From Patescibacteria group bacterium UBA6489 (lineage in GTDB: Bacteria > Patescibacteriota > Gracilibacteria > BD1-5 > UBA6164): 32,989 nt of DNA. Both the position numbers and the translations under genes were made by a program. The notes under the pieces were generated by a model. It saw only the letters and a list, made by a program, of their open reading frames with translations. It made no database searches and was not told the origin of the DNA. The DNA is taken from the NCBI GenBank assembly GCA_002435385.1, contig DJMN01000006.1, positions 1 through 32,989 of the forward strand, in the 5' to 3' direction. Positions within the stretch are counted from its first letter, which is position 1. Every line of letters begins with the position of its first letter. Below are positions 19,716 to 30,345 of the stretch, piece after piece.

Positions 19716-19746
19716 TATATATTGCATATAAAAACATAAAAGTCAA
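19716..19746 (-). promoter_or_regulatory. Promoter of cassette B
   Basis: TTGACT (19741-19746) on the - strand with TATATA (19716-19721) 19 nt further on. Shares the TTTGACTTTT box with cassette A. Confidence 0.4.
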
Positions 19747-19808
19747 ATCTTTTTCAGATAAGCTTCAAAAACCTCTGAATCTTATCTTGCTCCACATTAT
19801 ATAAATCC

Positions 19809-19872
19809 AATGTAAGAAAAGTGTAAGAAAATGAACATTTTTTTATTTTTTTCTTACATACTTCTTACATTG
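19809..19872. repeat. Imperfect inverted repeat, ~25-bp arms
   Basis: Each arm itself contains TGTAAGAA twice, so the unit is an inverted pair of direct repeats, a possible binding site array or terminator. Confidence 0.6.
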
Positions 19873-20185
19873 AAAAATAAATGGCTAATTAAAGAGAAAA
19901 TAACTAATTTTAAAAATACAACTTTTTCTCAAAAAAACTCAAAAAATATATAAAATTCTACAAAAAACTCTAAATTTTTAGAAAAAAATAGTAAATTTCT
20001 TCCTTTTGAAAAGGTAAGGTGAATTGCGTAGCAAGAGAGAATGCCCTGGAGTAAAGTACCGAGGAACGAGGAGATGGATTAATACTATAGTATTTAAAAT
20101 TGCAATTCATAAATTCAGTTGTAGCCTCTTTCCTTTATATAAGGGAAAGAATTCAAGTTAGGGTTATTATATAGTTCACAAAAAT

Positions 20186-20220
20186 TCCCCCTCCTTAGCA
20201 AGGAGGGGGCTAGGGGGTGC
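20186..20220. repeat. GC-rich dispersed repeat with hairpin
   Basis: CCCCCTCCTT-agc-AAGGAGGGGG followed by CTAGGGGGTGC just past the pyrG stop. The motif is of the type scattered through many genomes. It may also terminate pyrG. Confidence 0.6.
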
Positions 20221-20227
20221 TTTTAAT

Positions 20228-21841
20228 TTATAAACTACTCTTAACCAACCCCACAAACAAAGGATGAGGACTCTCAAGCCTAGACTTAAACTCAGGATGA
20301 GCCTGAGTCGCTATAAAATATGGATGATTCTCAAGCTCCACAAACTCAACCAACTTACCATCAGGAGACATCCCAGATAAAACAAGACCATTCTCTCTCA
20401 ATACATCATGATACTTAGGATTCACCTCATACCTATGCCTATGCCTCTCTGAAATATTAACCTCACCATATAACTCATTAGCCAAACTTCACTTTTCCAA
20501 AACAGCATCATACCTACCAAGTCTCATAGTTCATCATTTATCAATATCATCATCCTGTCATTCCATAAAATCTACGATAGGAAATACAGTTTCCTTATTA
20601 AATTCGGTCGAATCTGCTCACTTCATACCACACACATTTCTAGCAAACTCTATAACAGCAACCTGCAATCACAAGCAAATTCATAGGAAAGGAACACCAT
20701 TTTCTCTAGCAAATTTTACTGCATTTATTTTTCACTCTACACCCCTACCTCAAAAACCACCAGGAATCAACATTCCAGATAATTTACCTTCATCATAAAG
20801 TCATTTTAATATTTTTTGAGAATCTTCTCATTCTAACTTTTCAGAATTAATCCAATTCAATCTAACCTTTACATCATTTGCAACTCAAGCATGTATAAAA
20901 GCCTCATTTATACTTTTATAAGTATCTTCAAACTCTACATATTTTCAGATCACTCAAATAGTTATTTCTCTCTTTGGAGATATTATTTTCTCTACCAAAT
21001 TATTCCAATTACTCAAATCTGATTTTTTTCATTTTATATCAAAATGCTCTAAAATAATTTTATCTAAATCTTGTTCTTTAAGTTTTCTAGGAACCTCATA
21101 AATACTATTTGCATTTTTTGCCTCTATTATATTTTCTTTATAAATACCACATAACATTGAAATTTTATCCTTTATATCATTACTAACCTCAGAATTAGTT
21201 CTACAAACAAGTATATCAGCTATTATTCAATATTCTCTAAGCTTTATTATAGAATGTTGAATAAGCTTTGTTTTAACCTCTCAAGAAAAATCCAGATACA
21301 ACAAAGGAGCAACATGTACATACAAAACATTATTTTTTCAAATATCTTCTTTCATTTGTCTTATAGCCTCTAAAAAAGGTTGACTCTCTATATCTCAAAC
21401 AGTTCATCAAACCTCAACAATAGTTACATCACAATTCCCAGAAGTCTTTAGGATGTTATCCTTTATTTCATTAGTTATGTGAGGAATTATTTGTACAGTC
21501 TTTCATAAATATTCTCATTTCCTCTCTTTATTAATTACATTTAAATAAACTTTTCAGGTAGTTATATTACTATCTGCTCATAGATTTTCTCAAGTAAATC
21601 TCTCGTAGTTTCATAAATCTAAATCAGTTTCACTACCATCCTCAGTTACAAAAACTTCACCATGCTCATAAGGAGACATAGTTCAAGCATCAACTTGTAA
21701 ATATGGATCCATCTTTACCATACCAACACTAAGTCATGCAGACTTTAAAAGCTTTCAAATAGAAGAAGCAGTCACTCATTTACCAAGCCCTGAAATAGAA
21801 CCACCAGTCACAAAAATTATTTTTCATACACTATCTTTCAT
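20228..21841 (-). CDS. pyrG: CTP synthase
   Basis: A 537-aa protein, normal length. N-terminal synthase domain: FVTGGSISGLGKGVTASSIG (P-loop), then KMDPYLQVDAGTMSPYEHGEV and VEVGGTVGDIESQPF. The C-terminal glutamine amidotransferase has GICLGLQ with the nucleophilic Cys, and ISERHRHRYEVN and AHPEFKSR with the catalytic His-Glu pair. It makes CTP from UTP, ATP and Gln in the cytoplasm. Usual family start VTGGVVSGLGKG is VTGGSISGLGKG here. Gly is TGA in most places. It stands alone between a repeat-rich spacer and the terminator of the giant gene. Confidence 0.97.
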
Positions 21842-22045
21842 AAAAAAATTTTAAACAATAAAATAATCCAAAGAGTTTATCTCTGTTCATATCAGTACAA
21901 AAAATGAAAAAAATGAAATAACTAAAAAACAAAAAAAACACCACATAATTTTTTTCAAAAAATATTTCAGGGAGTTTTTTTTTATACTAAGTATGTTACA
22001 AACAAGACTATACTTTTTTCACATTTTTGCAAATAAATTTTATAA
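21842..22045. other. Spacer upstream of pyrG
   Basis: AT-rich, no gene. AAGTAT and ATACTT flank 21988-22013 as an inverted repeat; the pyrG promoter must lie here but I cannot fix it. Confidence 0.4.
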
Positions 22046-22077
22046 AAAAACTAGAGAATATTATTTCTCTAGTTTTT
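22046..22077 (-). terminator. Terminator of the giant gene
   Basis: AAAAACTAGAGAA pairs with TTCTCTAGTTTTT over 13 bp, loop 6 nt, 17 nt past the stop on the - strand, with a T-run in that direction. Confidence 0.8.
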
Positions 22078-22093
22078 GTTATGCTTATAGATT

Positions 22094-25000
22094 TTAATCA
22101 ACAGTTCAACTTTCTCACCGTTGAGCTCAATATCATCAATTAACATATTTAGCAATAGAAGAACTAGAACCTCATTGAGTAGAAATTCTTCAACCACCTC
22201 ATCAACCACAATAGTATCCTCAACTATTACAACCTCAACCTCAACTAGCACTCAAACTTCAGTTTCCAGAATAAGACCCAGCAATAATCCGAATACTTCA
22301 TCAAGATCAACCTCAAGAATTAGTTCCACCTCAAGATCAATTAGCACTTATACTTCAGTTTAAGACTAAGCTACTACCAACAGTTAATTTAACCATTCAT
22401 CATCAGCTTCATCACTCATCATTTCATCATCAACTACCTAAATAATTAGGAATACTAGCAACTCAGTAAGTTATACCTCATTTAGAGAAAACAGTAGATC
22501 AACTACCTCATCTTCATCAATAACCACCTCACCCTCACTCATCTTTAATAATATCAGTTCTTCAAGCTCAAATTCAGAATTTTGCTCCATATCCTTTTCA
22601 ACTAACATTTATACTTCAACCACTATCAATAGTAAAATTAAGAGCAGTAATACTTAAACTATTTGAAACACCAGAAGAATTATCTTCATGAGTAATATAT
22701 CCACCAGACTTTATATGAACATCTCAACTAGAGACACTGATAGGAGAAACACCAGAATGAGTAAACTTAGAAGCCCCAATTTCAAAAGAATCAGAAATAG
22801 TCCTTGCTCAAGAATGTTCAATATTAGCCCCTCAATAAATATATAAACCTTTTAAAGTTGTAGGTCCTCATAAAGTAGTTATAGCCTCTTGAGCACTAGA
22901 CCTACTTCATCTTACATATAAATCTCAATAAGCAGCCCCCTTATCTTTGATATAAAAAGTTCAAACTCAACCATATTTATAACCTCATCATCAATAAGTA
23001 GTTACATTACTAACATTGAAAGTAGAAGAATTATAATAAATAGCAATTCTTCAACCAGCCCCACCTCAAGAATTATAACCACTACTACTATATCAACTTC
23101 ATCAATTAGCACTAGCCCCTCAAGCTCAAGAAAGATTATTCGTATCAATCCGTATACTTCATCAAGAACCTCAACCTCAATAAGTTCATCAATTATCTCA
23201 ATCAGCTCTGATATATCAATTTAAGACAGTATTCTGAGCAATTATAAGTTTGATTCTTCAACCTCATAAACCTCAATTAGTATTTCATCATTTACTTCAT
23301 CACAAAGTAGGATTAGTGATACTACCATATCAAGTTCATCAAGTAGCTATAGAACTTTCTCAATTAGCTCAATTAGCACCATAGGCCCCACCTCATCATT
23401 CATTATTTGAAGCATCAGTTCATCAAATTGCTGATCATATTTGCTTTTCAACACTTAATAATCAAGCACTATCAATAGAAAAGTTTTGAGCAGAAAGTTG
23501 CATTAAAGAGGTTTCGTTAGCAAAGATACCTCAAGATTTTATATCAATATCAGCATTAGAAGTAGTTAACATAGAAGCTCAAATAGTTAGCCTAGCTTTT
23601 GAAATTTCAAGTAGTTCATTAACAGTACCTCATAATAATTTATTAACACTAGCCCCTCATCAAATATATAAATTATTTACAATAGAAATTAAACCATCAA
23701 TTTCAGTTAAAGTATCTTTAGCACTTGTCTGATTTCCTACAATATATAAATCTCAATAAGCAGAAGCATTATCTTTTATATATATAGTACCAGCTCATCC
23801 CACATTATATCAAGCTCATCAATAAGTTGTTATGTTACTAGAATCATAGCTAGAGAAATCATAGTAGATAGCAATTCTTCAACCACTTCAACCTCAACAA
23901 TTCCGAGAAGACCGATTATTTCAATTTCAACCATTAGAAGAAATAGTTCAAGCTCAAGCAATAGAAGTAGTATCAATCCAAATAGAACCTCACGCACCAC
24001 CTCATCAGTTATAACCACTATAATTTGTTCAGTTAGCCTTTATAGTTCAATTAATAGTAGTATCTCAAGAAATAGCAAGTTTGATACTTCATCATCCATA
24101 TCATCAAGAGGCTCAACCACCTCAACTTCAAAGATACTCAGGAGAAGTAAGTGATCAGTATCAAGTTCCTCCAATAGCATCAACATCAGCTCAATCTCAT
24201 CAATTACCTCAATAAGAACCACCTCAGGCATCATAACTATTATATAATCCTTTTCATTGTCCTTCATTTTTATCATAACCTAGTCAAGAAACATCAATTG
24301 TTCCACCAGAATCAATAGTTAAATTAGTTGCAATAATATTAACAGTAGAGGCTTTAGTAGTAGAATTATCTTCATGACTAATTGTTCATCAATTACTTAT
24401 AGTTAAAGAAGCGTTAGGAATATTAAGTTGTCATAACACATAAGCTCATTGTCCGACATACATATAATCAAGAGAGCTTAAAGTAGAAGTAATTTCAGTA
24501 AATGTAGAAGTACTAGAGCCACTAGTTCTAACATAAATACTTTCATAAGAGGAAGTTTTATTTTTTGTATACAAAGTACCAACTCCTCAATACCTATATC
24601 CAGATCAAGGGTTAGTATAAATAGAAGTTATAGGTAGTGTAAAATCATTGAAAAGAATAGCAATCCTTCAACCTCAACCACCTCAACAATTCCGAGAAGA
24701 CCGATTATTTCAATTTCAACCATTAGAAGAAATTGTTCAACCTCAAGCTAAAGAATCTGTATTAATCCGAATAGAACCTCCAGCACCACCTCATCAATTG
24801 TAACCAGAATAATTATTTCAATTAGCCTTTATTGTTCAGTTAACAGTAGTATTTCAAGAAATTGCAAGCTTAATAGATCAACCTCAACTTCATCAATCAG
24901 ATCAACCACCTCAACTTCAAAGCTCGTTAGGTTCTGAGATAGATCCATATCAAATTCATCCAGTAGCAACAGAATCAGCTCAATTAGCTCAATTTCATCA

Positions 25001-28000
25001 ATAGGCACCACCTCAAGCATCATAAATATTTGATGCACCACTTCATGTTCACTGACCTTTATCGTAACCAAATCAAGAAACATCAATAGTCCCACCAGAG
25101 TCAATAGTTAAATTAGTTGCGATAATATCAACATCAGATACTTTTGAGGTAGAATTATTTTTATGGGTAATAATTCATCAATTATTTACATAAAGAGAAG
25201 CATTAGGGATATTGAGTTGTCATAACATATAGGCTCATTGCCCAACATACATATAATCAAGAGTATTAAAAGTAGAGGTAAGCTCAGTGAATACAGAAGT
25301 TGTAACTCAGCTAGTTCTAACATAAATACTTTCATCAGAAGAAGTTTTATTTTTTGTATAAATGGTACCAACACCTCAAGTTCTATATCCAGTTCAAGGA
25401 TTTGTATAAATAGATGCAACAAGGAAAGTAGAAGAATTGTAATAAAGGGCAATCCTACCTCCAGATCAACCTCAACAATTCCGAGAAGACCGATTATGTC
25501 AGTTACCTCAATTAGTAGAAATAGTTCAAGCTCAAGCTAGAGAGCTAGTATCAATCCAGATAGAACCTCAGGCACCACCTCATCAATTATAACCACTATA
25601 ATTAGTTCAATTAGCCTCTATAGTTCAATTAATAATAGTAGCTCAAGAAACTATAAGTTTAATAGATCAACCTCAGCTTCATCAAACAGATCAACCACCT
25701 CAACTTCAGAGTTCATTAGGTTCTGAAACGGATCAGTATCAAGTTCCACCAAGTGTTTCTGCATCAGCTCAATTTGCTCAGTTAGCTCAATAAGCTCATC
25801 CTCAAGCATCATAAGAATTAGCGAGTCATTTTCCTTGTCCTTCATTTCTTGCATATCCCACTCAAGAAACATCAATACTTCATCAAGAATCAATAGTAAG
25901 ATTAGCACTAATTAAACTTAAAATATTATCTTTAGTTGCTCCATTCGCACTATGTGTAATTTTTCATCCAGAATGTACATTAACATTAACACTTGGCATA
26001 TTGAATTCTGAAACTTCATCAATTAAAATAGTAGCAGAAGTTATATCAAAAATAGAAGAAGCTACAACATCAACTAGTTTTCAAACATAGGCTCATTGTC
26101 CGACATAAATACTTTTAACAGAAGTAATACTTCCTTCAAGTTCAGTTAAAGTAGGAGTTACAGTTGCACTAGAAGTATTTCTAACATAAAGATATTTAGA
26201 AGTATCAGATTTATCATACATATATAGGGTACCAACTCCTCAAGTTTTGTATCCAGTTCAAGGATTAGTAGAAATAGAACTATTAGCTAAAGAAGAAGAG
26301 TTGTAATAAAGAGCAATCCTTCAACCAGCTCAACCTCAACAATTCCGAGAAGACCGATTATGTCAGTTACCTCAGTTAGTAGAAATAGTTCAGGCTCAAG
26401 CTAGAGAGTTAGTATCAATCCAAATAGAACCTCATGCACCACCTCATCAATTGTAACCACTATAACTTGTTCAGTTAGCTTTTATAGTTCAATTAATAAT
26501 AGTTGCTCAAGAAATAACAAGTTTAACACTTCCTCATCAATATCATCAAGAATCTCAACCTCATCAACTTCAAAGGTCATTAGGTATAGTAGCAGATCAA
26601 TATCATGTTCAACCTTCTGCAATAGCATCAGCTCAATTAGCTCAGTTTCATCAATAAGAACCACCTCAAGCATCATAGGAGTTATATAAACCTTTTCCTT
26701 GTCACTGATTTCTATCATAACCCAATCAAGAAACATCAATAGTACCACCAGAATCAATAGTTAGATTAGCTACAATTATGTTAACAGTATAGTCTTTAGT
26801 AGTAGAATTATCTTCATGACTAATCGTTCATCCATTGTTTATTGTTAGTGACGCATTTGGAATGTTAAGCCTTCATAACATATGAGCTCATAGTCCAACA
26901 TACATATAATCAAGAGTACTTAAAGTAGATGTAAGTTCTGTGAAAGTAGAGGTCGTAGTTCCGTTAGTTCTAACATAGATACTTTCATCCGAAGATGTTT
27001 TGTTTTTTGTGTAAAAAGTTCAAACTCATCAATTCATATACCCAGATCAAGGATTGGTATAGATATAACCATTAGAAAAAGTTGAACTATTATAATAAAT
27101 AGCGATTCTTCAACCACTTCAACCTCAACAATTCCGAGAAGACCGATTATGTCAATTCCCTCAATTGGCAGAGATACTTCAAACTCAGGCTATAGAGTTA
27201 GCATTTAACCATATAGAACCTCAAGCTCATCATCATCAATTATAACCAGAGTAATTATTTCAATTAGCTGTTATTGATCAATTAATAGTAGCAGTTCAGG
27301 AAACAGTAAGTTTAATAGAACCTCCTCAATTTCATCAATTACCTCCAGCACCTCAACTTCAAAGGCTATCAGGTTCAGAAACAGATCAATATCAAGTTCA
27401 ACCTACAGCAATAGCATCAGCTCAATTAGCTCAATTCCCTCAATAAGCTCATCCTCAAGCATCCCGAGAATTGTATCCTCAAGTTCAAGGACCTTCATTT
27501 TTAATATAACCTCTTCCAGACACATCAATAAAACCTCAAGAATCAATAGTAAGATTAGAAGTATTTAAAGCAAGAATATTAGATTTAGAAGAAGTATTAT
27601 AATCATGAGTAATCTTGTCTCAAGTATAAATATGTACCTCTCAGTTAGCAGTAAAACTACCAAGACCAGATAAAGTTAGTGTAGAAGTAGCAGTTTCTCA
27701 TAATCTTAAATTCCAAACCTCAATCCCTCAAGAAGTATCAGCATAAACATTAACATTCATATTAATAATAACAGTATCAGATTCTTCAGGTACTCTATCT
27801 AAATCCCAGTTATCAGGATTTGTCCAGTTAACTCCGTCTCAAGCTCCATTCCAAGTAATAGCCCCCTCAAGTACACAAGTATCTCAAGAACCTTTAACTT
27901 TTCATTCTTCACACTTCCAACTACAAGCAGCAGTAGCAGAATCATCAAAAATCCAAACTTGCCCAGTAGCAGTAGGAGACCCCTCATTAAATATAGCTCA

Positions 28001-29506
28001 ATCAATAGTAGGCTCAGTATCACAATAAGGAGAAATATCAATAACACATTCATCTCAATCACCTTTTAGATAACCATCCTCACACAGCCAACTACAATCC
28101 TCAGATCAAACTTCATCATAAACCCACACTTGCCCAGTAGAAGTAGGAGAACCTTCATTAAACACAGCATGATCAATACTAGGCTGAGAATCACAATAAG
28201 GAGAAACACAAGACTCTCAAGCTCCTTTTAGGTAACCATCGTCACACAACCAACTACAATCTTCAGATCAAGCTTCATCATAAACCCACACTTGCCCAGT
28301 AGCAGTAGGAGAACCTTCATTGAATACAGCATTATCAATAGTAGGTTGAGACTCACAATAAGGAGTATAAAGATCAACCTCACAAGACTCTCAAGTACCT
28401 TTCATATATCAAACATTACACAACCAACTACAATCCTCAGATCAAGCTTCATCATAAACCCACACTTGCCCAGTAGAAGTAGGAGATCAAGTATGAAACA
28501 CGGCATTATCAATACTAGGCTGTAAATCACAAGAACCAGAAACTCACTCTCAAGGAAGAGAAAAAGAACCTTCACACTCACCAGATCTGAGAATATATTT
28601 AGAGATATTACAAGCCAAATACTCAGCATTAGAAGAAGGAGACTCTAAATCAATAGGAGTAAGCTGAATGTTACGATTAAGAGCCTCAGAATTCACAACA
28701 AGAGACCCAGAATAAGCCTCCTGTAAATTCTTTAATAATTGAAGCTGAACAGAAACCTCATCAAGAGCATCAAAAGACCCAGAAGAATAAACAACAATAG
28801 CCTTAGGCTTGTATTCAATAGACCCTCCATCAACTTCAAAAACAGAATTTCTATAAACATCAGGTAAATTTTGAAACCCATGATAAACAAATTTATTATT
28901 ATCAATATAATTTACAACATCAGTAATCGATAAATCAGAAGAAACAATAGAAGGAATAGCTAAGACATAAGCAGTCTCTCAAGTACTAACCCTAGCAGCT
29001 ACTCAGTTATAAGTACCCTTAACATAAGCACTAACAACTTGACCAGAAGCAGCAAAAGCCTGAGGGACAAGAATATTATAATCATTAAAAGAAATTTCAC
29101 CTTCAATAGCAGAAGCAATCTGAAACTCATCTTTAGAATTTAACCTAGAATAAGTATAAGGAGTCTGAGTAATAGGATCAACAAGAGAATACAAAGAATC
29201 ACTTAAAGCATCAACCTGATCAACAACAGACTTTCAAATAGTACCCTGAGTCCAAACTTCAGCTCAAGAGAAAGTAATTTCAGTTCATTCAGAAGGAACA
29301 GGATAAAATCAAGTTTCAATAGCAAACATCTCAATAGCAGTAGAGATAGAAGAAATTCAAGAGATACGAACAGAATCCCTAGAGTTTTTGGAATAACTCT
29401 CCATGGCAATGAAAGAAATAGCTCAAAGAATAGCCAGAATAACAATAACAATGATTAATTCAGTGAGAGTGAAAGCATTTTTATTTTTATATCTTGAGAC
29501 AAACAT
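22094..29506 (-). CDS. Giant pilin-tethered repeat protein, 2470 aa
   Basis: A single frame of 2471 codons with UGA=Gly (checked at many points: 22.1, 23.0, 24.0, 25.1, 26.7, 27.5, 28.0 and 29.2 kb). Residues 1-30 are a class III leader and helix (KNKNA, then FTLTELIIVIVILAILGAI). Residues ~35-310 are the domain shared with the two pilin-like genes on + (SEGTEITFSG, YTYSRLNSKDEF, KGTYNG, YVLAIPSI). Residues ~325-540 hold four ~58-residue Cys modules (QPTIDNAVFNEGSPTATGQ, EDCSWLCDDGY). A WNGAGDGVNWTNPDNW segment comes near 545. Then long Gly-rich beta repeats of 263 residues run to the end. Likely anchored to the membrane or pilus and displayed far from the cell; adhesin or predation/contact role is inference. 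Confidence 0.88.
22600..27600 (-). repeat. Tandem 789-bp (263-aa) repeats in the giant gene
   Basis: The block encoding GGNGHNRSSRNCGGG recurs with start positions 23901, 24690, 25479, 26343 and 27132. Spacing is 789, 789, 864 and 789 bp; the 864 unit carries a 25-residue insert. More diverged units lie at 22.6-23.4 kb and a partial one at the C-terminus. Each unit begins with a NLTIDSGGTIDVSG block. Confidence 0.85.
28000..28530 (-). repeat. Four Cys-module repeats in the giant gene
   Basis: Units of ~160-185 bp each encode YC..QP.IDNA.F..GSPT.TGQVW..D..GSEDCSWLC..GY.KG.G.SC, with four Cys per unit. The same module reappears at the right edge of the window (32870-32989). Confidence 0.85.
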
Positions 29507-29528
29507 AAAGTAAAAAATTAGACATAAT

Positions 29529-29575
29529 AAAAGCAATTATGAAATATATTAACATAATTGCCTTTATTTTTTCAA
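29529..29575 (-). promoter_or_regulatory. Hairpin and candidate promoter between lipoprotein and giant gene
   Basis: AAAAGCAATTATG and CATAATTGCCTTT form an imperfect 13-bp stem, possibly terminating the lipoprotein transcript. Overlapping it on the - strand is TTGAAA (29570-29575), then 18 nt, then TAATAT (29546-29551), a plausible promoter for the giant gene. Confidence 0.4.
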
Positions 29576-29629
29576 GATATCTATTGTTTTGAAAAGAAAA
29601 TAACGGTTGACGCTATAATAAAAATGTTT

Positions 29630-30187
29630 TTAATTCTTTATTAATTCAGCATCCATAATACTGATTCATAAAGTATAATCATCCTCTATATTATCAAAAT
29701 CATCGTCAGGAGCTTTTAGAATAGTTATAGATTTTAAATATTTACTTCAATCAATAGTTTCTCCTTGTCTGTTTGGTGCAGAATTACTATATGAAACAGA
29801 ATCTTTAGGAGCAGAAGAATCTTTATCAAGTTTTAATCATGCATTTTTAGCAAGTTTTTCTCATTCTTTCTTTAAAGTATTAAAATCTCAAGAATAAAGT
29901 AAGAACATAGATTTTTGATTTCACCTATCCCTAGAAACTCAATCAACAAATTTTATTCATTTTGGTTCTTCAATTTTCATCTCATCTTTTACCCACTCTG
30001 GCATATTTGTCACTTCTTTCTGTACTATTTCCTTTGAATAATCATCTTCTTTAGGTATTGCTCTAACTTCAACATTTTCATTTGTATTTTCTACATTAGA
30101 GTTTGTTGCATCCTTCACTGTGTCATCTCAACCACAAGAAGTCAAGAATATAGCTAATAGTATAAGAGGAAAAATGATTTTTTTCAT
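29630..30187 (-). CDS. Lipoprotein of unknown function
   Basis: A 185-aa protein with a lipoprotein signal: MKKIIFPLILLAIFLTSCGG, lipobox LTSC, so Cys ~18 would be lipidated. A low-complexity Asn/Asp/Glu linker follows, then a domain with PEWVKDEMKIEEPKGIKF, SMFLLYSGDF and a C-terminal acidic strand region (APDDDFDNIEDDYTLG). I recognise no family. It sits between two giant pilin-like genes on the same strand (123 nt before one and 158 nt after the other), which suggests a role in assembly or anchoring of these proteins; that is inference. Confidence 0.75.
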
Positions 30188-30345
30188 AATATAAAAATTA
30201 TAAATTAAAATAATAAATAAATACTATTATATTCAAATAAATTATCAAATTTTTAAGTAAAACTTTAGTTGTTAAACTTATTTTTTGTTTTTTATTACAA
30301 TTTAATATGTTATTATTATGATAATAATTTTTATTTTATACATCT
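30188..30345. other. Spacer between lipoprotein and second giant gene
   Basis: AT-rich. A short inverted repeat ATTATTAT-g-ATAATAAT at 30312-30328 may end the second giant transcript. No gene seen. Confidence 0.4.

Larger units (their letters stand above)
19747..20227. other. Gene-free spacer with structured repeats
   Basis: No gene found. It holds a large imperfect inverted repeat (19809-19872: CAATGTAAGAA...GTGTAAGAAAA against TTTTCTTACATACTTCTTACATTG), a GC-richer block of unknown origin (20010-20080), a hairpin TCTTTCCTT/AAGGGAAAGA near 20129-20152, and a GC-rich repeat before pyrG. Confidence 0.6.

Noticed and set aside
23901..27160. Regular repeats as a CRISPR array
   Set aside because: Units are 789 bp, coding, and have no short spacer structure; no cas genes nearby.
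22069..28629. Many Leu/Val/Glu-rich or Ser/Arg/Thr-rich short ORFs in both strands
   Set aside because: They are out-of-frame readings of the repetitive giant gene.
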